Both the position numbers and the translations under genes were made by a program. Positions 1 to 6,268 of a stretch of 6,370 bases of DNA are shown here, one piece after another. This DNA is from Leptolinea sp. UBA1437 (lineage in GTDB: Bacteria > Chloroflexota > Anaerolineae > Anaerolineales > Anaerolineaceae), in assembly GCA_002329625.1 (NCBI GenBank), contig DCTP01000038.1, positions 1 through 6,370 on the forward strand, written 5' to 3'. Every line of letters starts with the position of its first letter. Position 1 is the first letter of the stretch. The notes beneath the pieces are model-generated. The model worked only from the letters and a program-made list of their open reading frames with translations. It was not told the DNA's origin and made no database searches.

Positions 1-103
1 GCCGGGCAGGGAGGCGGGCGAGAGAAAAGATTTCACGGGTTTCTTTTTTTGAAAAACATTTTAATTGGATAAAAATCCATTTCGGCCGCTTAAGACTTGA
101 TAA

Positions 104-2746
104 ATGCCTTTCAAATTTTTCTTTATAAACCGAAGAGATGATTTCCATTTGCTCAAGGTTGATGAAGAACCTCACCCATTTTATAATATAAATGTGTCAA
201 AAAAATGGCTCTGGTTCTGGCTAGTAAACGCATTTGAAGGAATAGCATCCGTCGTGATGATATTTCAAACCGCATCCGAAGCGGAAAGTGCGGTTCTGTT
301 CGGTCTATCGCCGCTCAGAATTGGACTGGTTATGGGATTGCTTTTTCTTATCGGTCTTTGTCTGCGATTCGCCATGAATTCTTTGACCGAGCAAGATGCC
401 TCAGATAGCGTAAAAGATAACCGAAGATCTAAGATTGTCGGTTTGGTTGGTTTACTCTCAGGATATATCGTGGTTTTATCATGGATATTTCTTCGGCCTC
501 CTTTCGGAATCACGGCTTTTTCGAAATCTTTATTTACAAGGTTAATTCCGGTTTTAGCTTGGGGCGGTTTGTTTTCTGTCGAATCGATTTTCTTTGTATG
601 GTTTTTTTCTTCGAAGGAAGATATTAAGAGCAGGCTATACCGGTATCGAAAAACACTGGTCTGGGCAGTAACTTGCGGAATTCTAATTATTTTTCTGATT
701 GTGTTTGCTTTAAAAACCGGATTGGGACTCCATATCATTTCAGGAACATTTTATCGACAGGGAGTCTCAATGCTGGAAGGGCATTTGATTTTCCCTTTAT
801 TGATTCTTTTCCCGATAATTGGATTGATCACTTTTTTGCAAAGTCGATTCTTGAAAAGAAAGACGATATCCGAAAAAGGCCAAAAAAACTTTATCCGATT
901 GACAGGATTGATCATATGGCTGGTCGCTTCAATTATCTGGATCAGGACACCTTTTGAAGGCAGAAGTTATTTTTTACCGGGGTTAAGACCCCCGAATTAC
1001 AATTATTATCCCTCTTCCGATGCGGAATATTATGATATGTTCGCACAGAGTATTCTGATCGGTGATGGATTTCGGAATGGAATGGGTGTGGTGCGGCCGT
1101 TTTATGCCGCGTTCTTAGCACTCTTGCATGCTATTGCGGGTAATAACTACCTTTTCGTAACAAATTTACAGATAATCGTATTAGCTTTATTCCCTGTCGC
1201 GGTTTATTGGATCGGTACTTTACTTCATTCTCCTTTGAGCGGGATTCTGGCAGCTTGGTGGGTCATCCTGCGGGAAGTTTACAGCATTGAACTGACCCCT
1301 GTTGTACAAGTTTCGAACAGCCGTCTGATGATGTCTGATCTCCCGACTGCATTGATTGTGAGTTGGCTGATGGTTGCGGTGATTCATTGGTACCAGGCAG
1401 ATGAAAAACGACAACCGCTGTTTGCTATGGTTTGTGGAGGTTTATGCGGAATTGCCGTCCAAATCAGAACGCAATCCGCGGTCTTTATTCCGATCGTTTT
1501 GCTTTTTCTCCTGATTAGCTATTCGATTGAAAAGCGTTTAAATTTGCAGGCCATTAAATCGTTCGGAATATTTGCCGTTTCGGTATTAATCATTATTTTG
1601 CCGTGGAACGTTTGGAATCAAATTCACCCGAATCCGACAGTCGGTGAAAACAACTCCGAAGCAAATTATCTTTATTCACTTTACGCTCATGCTGCGAACG
1701 CAGATCAGTCAGGCGAAGATTTGGATACTGGAATTTCTCATAATGTCATCGAATTAATCCTAAACCATCCAATTCCTATTCTTCAGTCTTTTACTGCTCA
1801 TTTTATAAATAACGAACTTTCTTCATTATTGATTCTTCCGGTCAGAACGGAACCCGTAACCGATTCTCAACAATGGTTTCATGATCGATCTGTTTTCTGG
1901 TATCGGGAAAGTTCGGAAAATGTTCTCAAGCAGAATAAGTTATCACTTTTTGTTTATATTATTATCATCAGCATCGGATTTGGAAGTGCGATCAGACGGA
2001 CTTTTTGGGCTGGTGCCGTTCCGTTTCTGCTACATCTCACTTATTCTTTGGGAACCGCTTTCGCAATGACCTCAGGTTTTCGTTTTATTTTACCGGTAGA
2101 TTGGGTGACACTCATTTATTTCGCGATCGGGTGCGTCGCGGTGATGCGATTTCCTTTCATTTATATTTGGGAAATGGCGGATCAGCCTGCTTCTACACGT
2201 ATTGCGATAACGGATGGGCTTTCGAAACGGTCGCTGTCAATATGCCTTTCTTTTATACTTATCCTGTTGGGTTTGGTCTTGCCGCTGTGTGATTCGGTTA
2301 TCCCAAGACGGTTTAATTCGTCATCGTCATCCGAGGAAATATTGAATCGATGGGTCGAAATGGCTCCCGAAAATAAAAATCTTGCCATCCAAAACCAATT
2401 ATCGCAAAAGATCCAAAACGGACAGCTTGAGATTCTTGAGGGAAGAGCTGTTTATCCGCGAATTTATGCCGCTCAAACCGGTGACTCGGGGGGAAATTCG
2501 AGTATAAAAGTGAATGCCGATTATGATCGTCTGGTCTGGATGTTACTTAATGGGAAAGTATCGGTAATTTCTCTTCCGGTTGTAAAAGAAGATTTTGATC
2601 AACCGATCCCGGATCCGCAAGATGTCATTGTAATTGGGGAGAGAAAAAAGGATTATTTATCCGCGCAATGGGTCACGGCGGTAATTTCCGGCAAGGTCCA
2701 AACGTGGGAATCGGCGTCGATTGACAAAAAGGATAGCGATGAATAA
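104..2746 (+). CDS. Large GT-C fold (ArnT/PMT-like) membrane glycosyltransferase, substrate unknown
   Basis: The 880-residue product is an integral membrane protein with roughly 16-18 hydrophobic segments, read by eye. About seven lie before residue 282 (near 35-56, 69-90, 110-130, 145-169, 184-204, 226-246, 263-281). Next comes a loop with SSDAEYYD (304-311), followed by GDGFRNG (320-326) and RPFYAAFLALLHAIAG (331-346). Further segments run to about 504, then 612-680, and a last one at 711-730. An acidic residue in the first large outer loop (here D306 or D311) is the catalytic hallmark of GT-C enzymes, which use polyprenyl-phosphate sugars. SNSRLMMSDLPT (405-416) and GFRFILPVDW (658-667) match the general pattern of the family. 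The last 150 residues look soluble. The donor and acceptor cannot be told. The enzyme is long for the family because of the N-terminal block and the tail. The ATG at 104 has no clear Shine-Dalgarno, but the N-terminus reads as a coherent protein. The stop overlaps the next start (TAATG). An O-antigen-ligase-type or other non-enzymatic membrane role is less likely. Confidence 0.78.
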   Translation: MPFKFFFINRRDDFHLLKVDEEPHPFYNINVSKKWLWFWLVNAFEGIASVVMIFQTASEAESAVLFGLSPLRIGLVMGLLFLIGLCLRFAMNSLTEQDASDSVKDNRRSKIVGLVGLLSGYIVVLSWIFLRPPFGITAFSKSLFTRLIPVLAWGGLFSVESIFFVWFFSSKEDIKSRLYRYRKTLVWAVTCGILIIFLIVFALKTGLGLHIISGTFYRQGVSMLEGHLIFPLLILFPIIGLITFLQSRFLKRKTISEKGQKNFIRLTGLIIWLVASIIWIRTPFEGRSYFLPGLRPPNYNYYPSSDAEYYDMFAQSILIGDGFRNGMGVVRPFYAAFLALLHAIAGNNYLFVTNLQIIVLALFPVAVYWIGTLLHSPLSGILAAWWVILREVYSIELTPVVQVSNSRLMMSDLPTALIVSWLMVAVIHWYQADEKRQPLFAMVCGGLCGIAVQIRTQSAVFIPIVLLFLLISYSIEKRLNLQAIKSFGIFAVSVLIIILPWNVWNQIHPNPTVGENNSEANYLYSLYAHAANADQSGEDLDTGISHNVIELILNHPIPILQSFTAHFINNELSSLLILPVRTEPVTDSQQWFHDRSVFWYRESSENVLKQNKLSLFVYIIIISIGFGSAIRRTFWAGAVPFLLHLTYSLGTAFAMTSGFRFILPVDWVTLIYFAIGCVAVMRFPFIYIWEMADQPASTRIAITDGLSKRSLSICLSFILILLGLVLPLCDSVIPRRFNSSSSSEEILNRWVEMAPENKNLAIQNQLSQKIQNGQLEILEGRAVYPRIYAAQTGDSGGNSSIKVNADYDRLVWMLLNGKVSVISLPVVKEDFDQPIPDPQDVIVIGERKKDYLSAQWVTAVISGKVQTWESASIDKKDSDE

Positions 2747-4440
2747 TGCCTGATTTGAAAAAAAGTCTATCTCTTCACGAGCCTTATATTCTAAATGCGA
2801 TTGCTGCAAGCTGGAATCTATCTGCGTCTGCCGAATCAGCCGAACCAATCGAGGAAATACTTGCGCGAAAGATTAATCAATCGATCCATTCAAACTCTTT
2901 TAAGAAAGATCTCCCGGAGTCCGTCAGACCTGCGATTGAAAAATTAATTATGAATAATGGAAAGATTCAATCGGGACTTTTTTTTCGGTTATTTGGCGAG
3001 ATAGAAGTAATGGGTGAAGCGCGATTTATTCGTGAAGAACCATGGAAATCTCCGCAAAATCCGGCGCAGTGGCTATGGTATCGAGGACTGATACAAAAAA
3101 ACTTTTTTGATACCCCGGAAGGAATGAGAGAATATATCTATTTACCGGATGAGCTTTATGACAAATTCCGACAAGAACTGAAGAGCTTGCCTATTGAAGA
3201 ATTAAATTCGCCTGATTTGATTATTCGTCCGGCTGCTCCGCGGGAGGTTGTTCAAATTTATGCGGGAAATGATTCCATCTTAGATTTAAGCTGTTTGATC
3301 TTAGCTTCATTACGTACCGGGCATGAGTTTTCGTTGTTTTATCCGGTTTATGGAGAAGAAAAAACTCTATTTACGGTTAATTTGCTGCAAGTAGCCGGCA
3401 TATTGGATCAATCTTTTATGCCGATAGCAGAAACAGGCCAATCTTTTTTAATGAAAGATCGACTTAGTGCTTTGCTTCAACTCATCCGAGCCTGGCAGCA
3501 GACCGAGGAAATGGATGAATTGCTTTGGATTAAGGAATTGGCTGTTGATGAATTATTTGCTCACAATCCGAGTAAATTACGAACAAATGTGATGCAATTT
3601 CTTAATCGGATTCATGGTAACGGATGGTGGAGTTTTTCGGGTTTTCTTTCCGCAGTAAAACAGGATTCGCCTGATTTTTTGCGAAATCAAAATGATTCCA
3701 CGGCGTGGTTGATTCGTAATCGCGAGAAAAGCCAATATAAAGAATGGGAAAATGTCGAAGGAATCTACCTCCGATATTTGCTTTCGGGACCACTTCATTG
3801 GTTGGGAATTGTGGATATAGCTTCAAATGCCCCTAAAAGTGAAAATCCGGAAAAGCCGAATGGTTTTATACCGATCAGCGCTTTTAGGGTCAGCAGGATC
3901 GGTGAAAGATGCCTGGCTGAATCCCTGAGGAAGGAAATCCCAAAAGACAATTACCGAAAAGCGAATCTTGAAAAAGTACCGCCAAAAGTCACCATAGATG
4001 GGAGAATTTCGGTAAATCCGAATGTTCCGCGGATATTGCGATACCATATCGCAAGATTTTGCGAATGGGAAAAAATCCAATCAGATCGATGGATTTTCCG
4101 AGTTACCCCCGAATCATTACTTCATGCTAAAGAAAACGGACTATCTGTTACTTCTTTTATTGCTATGTTGAAAAGGTCCGGTGAGAAAGCCTTACCGGAA
4201 GCCTTGTTGAATGCCGTTGAGCAATGGGATCGAATGGATACACAAGCGACCATGTTTCAAGCGACTGTATTAACCGTAACCAATCCCGATTGGATAGCCA
4301 GCTTATTAAATTCAAAGGATACTTCGCAATGGATTCAACAACAACTGAATGCCAATACCGTATTCATAAAACCGAAAGGGGAAGAGGCTGTTCGACGGGC
4401 ATTAATTGAGATGGGGGTGCTGACAGATACCCGAAAATGA
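2746..4440 (+). CDS. Helicase-associated (XPB/Ssl2 N-terminal-like) domain protein without a helicase motor
   Basis: The 564-residue soluble protein has no signal peptide or membrane segment. Residues about 60-140 look like a winged-helix region and carry the signature GEARFIREEPW (90-100), LWYRGLI (110-116), FFDTPEG (120-126) and YLPDEL (132-137). The middle contains YLRYLLSGPLHWLGIVDI (341-358), typical of the linker in this family. Residues about 415-560 resemble the helicase-associated C_3 / XPB N-terminal-like domain: a beta strand with ISVNPNVP, a helix LRYHIARFCEW, then FRVTPESLLHAKENGLS, FIAMLKRSGEKALPEALLNAVEQW, and a terminal repeat-like unit ending in ALIEMGVL. In XPB-type helicases this domain sits beside the motor and binds damaged DNA or partners. 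Here no Walker A or DEAH motif exists, so it cannot be a helicase itself. DNA binding is inferred, not seen. It starts on the A of the upstream stop, with only a weak AAGGA 12 bases before, so translation is probably coupled to the glycosyltransferase gene. Confidence 0.75.
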   Translation: MPDLKKSLSLHEPYILNAIAASWNLSASAESAEPIEEILARKINQSIHSNSFKKDLPESVRPAIEKLIMNNGKIQSGLFFRLFGEIEVMGEARFIREEPWKSPQNPAQWLWYRGLIQKNFFDTPEGMREYIYLPDELYDKFRQELKSLPIEELNSPDLIIRPAAPREVVQIYAGNDSILDLSCLILASLRTGHEFSLFYPVYGEEKTLFTVNLLQVAGILDQSFMPIAETGQSFLMKDRLSALLQLIRAWQQTEEMDELLWIKELAVDELFAHNPSKLRTNVMQFLNRIHGNGWWSFSGFLSAVKQDSPDFLRNQNDSTAWLIRNREKSQYKEWENVEGIYLRYLLSGPLHWLGIVDIASNAPKSENPEKPNGFIPISAFRVSRIGERCLAESLRKEIPKDNYRKANLEKVPPKVTIDGRISVNPNVPRILRYHIARFCEWEKIQSDRWIFRVTPESLLHAKENGLSVTSFIAMLKRSGEKALPEALLNAVEQWDRMDTQATMFQATVLTVTNPDWIASLLNSKDTSQWIQQQLNANTVFIKPKGEEAVRRALIEMGVLTDTRK

Positions 4441-4462
4441 CCGATAAGGTAAAAAGCACAAG

Positions 4463-4470
4463 AAAGGGGA
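4463..4470 (+). promoter_or_regulatory. Ribosome binding site of the DUF59 gene
   Basis: AAAGGGGA ends six bases before the ATG at 4477. It supports this start over the in-frame internal ATG at 4495 and shows that the third gene of the unit has its own initiation signal, unlike the second. Confidence 0.7.
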
Positions 4471-4476
4471 ATCTAT

Positions 4477-4827
4477 ATGAGTGAAGAAACAATCATGCAA
4501 GGAAAAGCTTCCTGGCAGTTGGAAAAAACGGATCCAAAGGAAGCGGAATTATTGAAAGAATCATTAAGGAATGTTCACGACCCCGAATTGGGATACAGTG
4601 TGATTGATTTGGGATTAATCCGTGATGTCGTTAAAGAAGAAAACCGCGCTGTCATTACAATGATTTTAACGACTCCTTTCTGTCCTTACGGAGGACATAT
4701 GATCGAACAAGTGCGAATGGCAGCAACGGAGGCTTTGAAAACAGATGTTTACGTGGATTTACGCTTTGACCCATGGGATCCCGAAATGATGGAAGAAGGA
4801 GCGGATATGGATTGGGGATTCCTGTAA
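4477..4827 (+). CDS. MIP18/DUF59 family metal-sulfur cluster assembly factor (SufT/PaaD-like)
   Basis: The 116-residue protein has the whole short family domain. HDPELGYSVIDLGLI (34-48) matches the usual DPE-hooked start, TTPFCPYGG (65-73) holds the single cysteine (C69), which is the conserved family cysteine, and DLRFDPWDPEMM (94-105) is the usual end, with a short acidic tail finishing in DWGFL. Relatives (SufT, PaaD, the N-terminal part of ApbC/Mrp, eukaryotic MIP18/CIA2) help to mature Fe-S proteins in the cytoplasm. PaaD does so for the phenylacetyl-CoA epoxidase, so the client varies. No SUF or ISC partner and no client enzyme is visible here, so the exact client is unknown. It is 36 bases downstream of the previous gene and probably co-transcribed. 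A strong terminator follows 39 bases after the stop. Confidence 0.9.
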   Translation: MSEETIMQGKASWQLEKTDPKEAELLKESLRNVHDPELGYSVIDLGLIRDVVKEENRAVITMILTTPFCPYGGHMIEQVRMAATEALKTDVYVDLRFDPWDPEMMEEGADMDWGFL

Positions 4828-4866
4828 TCTTTCCTCCTTCGGGAACGATTCTACAAAAATTTGAAT

Positions 4867-4918
4867 AAAAGAAGGAGGTGCATCGAAATCAGACTATGGT
4901 GCACCTCCTTCTTTTTTT
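4867..4918. terminator. Bidirectional intrinsic terminator between convergent genes
   Basis: GAAGGAGGTGCA (4871-4882) pairs perfectly with TGCACCTCCTTC (4900-4911) around a 17-base loop, and the flanking AAAA/TTTT extends the stem to 16 bp. On the + strand seven T follow the stem (4912-4918). On the - strand the stem is followed by TTTTATTC. It lies just after the DUF59 gene and just after the end of the aminotransferase gene on the other strand, so it can end both transcripts. The + direction has the better T-run. Confidence 0.93.
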
Positions 4919-4941
4919 GTTAAAATTTCAATTGAGATAAA

Positions 4942-6075
4942 TTACTTGTAAAGTATTTTCTTCAAAGCAGCCAAAAGCAGCAATATATTCTCTTTCCTTG
5001 ATGTATATCCCATTAAGCCAACCCGCCAGATCTTACCTTTCAGGCTGCCCAATCCACCGGAAATTTCGATGTTGTAATCCTCCAGAAGTGATTTTCGAAC
5101 CGCGGCATCATCCACCCCTTCGGGAATCTGAATCGTGCAAAGAGATGTGAGACGGTGTTCTTTCGGAATAAAACACTTTAGATTCAAATCCTCTAAACCT
5201 TCCCAAAACATTTCCGAATTTGCCCGATGGCGTGCCCAGCGATTTTCAATTCCCTCTTCAGCGATAATCCGAAGTGCCTCATATAACGCATAATTCATTG
5301 TAATAGGTGCGGTGTGGTGATAGGTTCGGTTAGGACCCCAATATGATTGAACAAGTGACATATCCAGATACCAGCTGATCACCGGCGCTTTTCTGGATTG
5401 AATTAAATTCAGAGCTCTTTCATTGAAAGTTATCGGTCCCAATCCGGGAGGAGCGCTGATGCATTTTTGAGTTCCGCTGTAACAAATATCGATTCCGATT
5501 TCGTCCACACTCAACGGTACACCTCCGAGAGATGTGACTGCGTCAACGATCAGAATCGCTCCGTGATTATGGACGATTTTGGCAATTTCATCCAGCGGTT
5601 GTTCCGCGCCAGTTGAAGTTTCCGCATGGACAATTGCAACGACTTTTGCCGGCTTCTCCCGTAGAGCCTGTTCGATTTCGGAAGGGGTAAAAACTTCACC
5701 CCACGGGCGATGAATTGTTGAAACATCTCCACCATATCTTTTCGCCATATCGGCGAGCCGCTCACCGAAATAACCGTTGATGCAAATCAAAACCGGCGTT
5801 CCTGGTTCAACCGAGTTGGCGATGGAAGCTTCCATTGCGGCACTCCCGGTTCCGGATACCGGAATTGTTAATTTGTTTTCCGTACGGAAAGTGTATCGAA
5901 GCAATTCCTGAGTTCGATCCATCAAATGGACAAATTCAGGGTCTAAATGGCCGACTAAAGGGGCAGCCATTGCCTGATATACTCGCGGATCGACCATACT
6001 CGGTCCCGGACCCATTAAAATACGTGCGGGTAGATTTCCAGCCGGAAATTGTTGCAGATCTAATTGTTTTTTCAT
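4942..6075 (-). CDS. Class V PLP-dependent aminotransferase, alanine-glyoxylate / serine-pyruvate type
   Basis: The 377-residue enzyme aligns by eye along its full length with alanine:glyoxylate aminotransferase (human AGXT and bacterial serine-glyoxylate or serine-pyruvate relatives). Such enzymes move an amino group from alanine or serine to glyoxylate or pyruvate, linking glyoxylate, glycine and serine metabolism in the cytosol. Visible landmarks: MGPGPS (21-26); GTGSAA (75-80), the phosphate-binding loop; F103 in NGYFGER, the aromatic that stacks on PLP; HAETSTG (150-156); D178 in IVDAVTSLGG, pairing with the pyridine nitrogen; K204 in YSGTQKC, the Schiff-base lysine; YHHTAP (252-257); R351 in RVGLMG, the carboxylate-binding arginine. 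No key residue is missing. The start is fixed by GGAGG seven bases upstream. The exact substrate pair cannot be read from the sequence, and some relatives act on phosphonates or ureidoglycine. It is convergent with the + strand genes and has its own promoter. Confidence 0.93.
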   Translation of the reverse strand: MKKQLDLQQFPAGNLPARILMGPGPSMVDPRVYQAMAAPLVGHLDPEFVHLMDRTQELLRYTFRTENKLTIPVSGTGSAAMEASIANSVEPGTPVLICINGYFGERLADMAKRYGGDVSTIHRPWGEVFTPSEIEQALREKPAKVVAIVHAETSTGAEQPLDEIAKIVHNHGAILIVDAVTSLGGVPLSVDEIGIDICYSGTQKCISAPPGLGPITFNERALNLIQSRKAPVISWYLDMSLVQSYWGPNRTYHHTAPITMNYALYEALRIIAEEGIENRWARHRANSEMFWEGLEDLNLKCFIPKEHRLTSLCTIQIPEGVDDAAVRKSLLEDYNIEISGGLGSLKGKIWRVGLMGYTSRKENILLLLAALKKILYK

Positions 6076-6170
6076 TCCATATCCTCCAATTTGTGTTTAA
6101 CATGGTCTGAATTATGTTCTCTTATTGATGATACTCGTAAAAAAAGAAGCAGGAAGTTATAAATTTTCAT
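6072..6170 (-). CDS. Possible 32-codon leader ORF overlapping the aminotransferase start (ATGA)
   Basis: On the - strand an ATG at 6170 opens a 32-codon frame that runs through the leader and stops with TGA at 6074-6072, overlapping the aminotransferase ATG as ATGA. The peptide begins MKIYNFLLLFLRVSS and ends KLEDME. The first part is hydrophobic and the second is polar and charged, with three histidines. Only a weak AGG precedes the start; a stronger GGAGGAG (6199-6193) is 22 bases away, too far for normal use. It could be a coupled leader peptide or a chance open frame in AT-rich DNA. No known leader-peptide type is recognised, and there is no run of one amino acid's codons apart from a few leucines and phenylalanines. 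Confidence 0.22.
   Translation of the reverse strand: MKIYNFLLLFLRVSSIREHNSDHVKHKLEDME
6083..6087 (-). promoter_or_regulatory. Ribosome binding site of the aminotransferase gene
   Basis: On the - strand GGAGG sits seven bases before the ATG (6075-6073), with A/T-rich spacing. It is a strong site and decides the start. Confidence 0.85.
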
Positions 6171-6200
6171 TTGTCAGAAACCTATAAAAGGACTCCTCCA

Positions 6201-6220
6201 TATATTCTTTAAAGAATATA
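6201..6220. repeat. Perfect 20-bp palindrome, operator candidate
   Basis: TATATTCTTT at 6201-6210 is followed directly by its exact reverse complement at 6211-6220, with no spacer. It lies at about +12 to +31 relative to the predicted transcription start, a usual place for a repressor operator. The half-site TAAAGAAT occurs again in direct orientation at 6219-6226, and with one mismatch (TTAAGAAT) at 6251-6258 inside the promoter spacer. That it binds a dimeric repressor is an inference; the family of the regulator cannot be told. Confidence 0.7.
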
Positions 6221-6238
6221 AAGAATCGAACAATTATT

Positions 6239-6268
6239 ATTATATTGACTTTAAGAATTAGGTGTCAA
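6239..6268 (-). promoter_or_regulatory. Consensus sigma-70-type promoter for the aminotransferase gene
   Basis: Read on the - strand, TTGACA (6268-6263) is followed by an 18-bp spacer and TATAAT (6244-6239). Both hexamers match the housekeeping consensus exactly. The start of transcription should fall near 6232, giving a leader of about 155 nt before the ATG at 6075. The spacer is one base longer than the optimum, and the near-perfect hexamers suggest a strong promoter held in check by a regulator. Confidence 0.78.

Noticed and set aside
21..50. Weak AGAAA/TTTCT hairpin followed by a T-run, resembling a terminator of an upstream gene
   Set aside because: The stem has only five AT-rich pairs plus a wobble, too weak to call without seeing the upstream gene.
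49..75. Possible promoter for the glycosyltransferase gene (TTGAAA then TAAAAA)
   Set aside because: The spacing is 15 bases and the -10 is poor, so it is not better than chance in AT-rich DNA.
2978..2985. Run of eight T in the helicase-associated gene as a frameshift or phase-variation site
   Set aside because: The reading frame is intact on both sides and the family features continue in the same frame.
4437..4484. 15-codon frame that starts with an ATGA overlap after the helicase-associated gene and ends inside the DUF59 start
   Set aside because: It is very short, has no family features, and its end covers the ribosome binding site and start of the next gene; most likely chance.
4874..4915. 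GGAGGTG in the terminator stem as a ribosome binding site for a small ORF starting at 4896
   Set aside because: The spacing is about 17 bases, the sequence is fully explained as a terminator arm, and the peptide is only about 14 residues read from the stem and T-run.
6131..6199. Attenuator in the aminotransferase leader (AGGAG pairing with TTCCT, then a run of seven T)
   Set aside because: The stem is about five pairs and is separated from the T-run by several bases, so no stable intrinsic terminator is formed.
6076..6232. Glycine or other metabolite riboswitch in the roughly 155-nt leader
   Set aside because: None of the conserved core motifs of riboswitches I know could be found by eye, and the leader is AT-rich with little helix potential.
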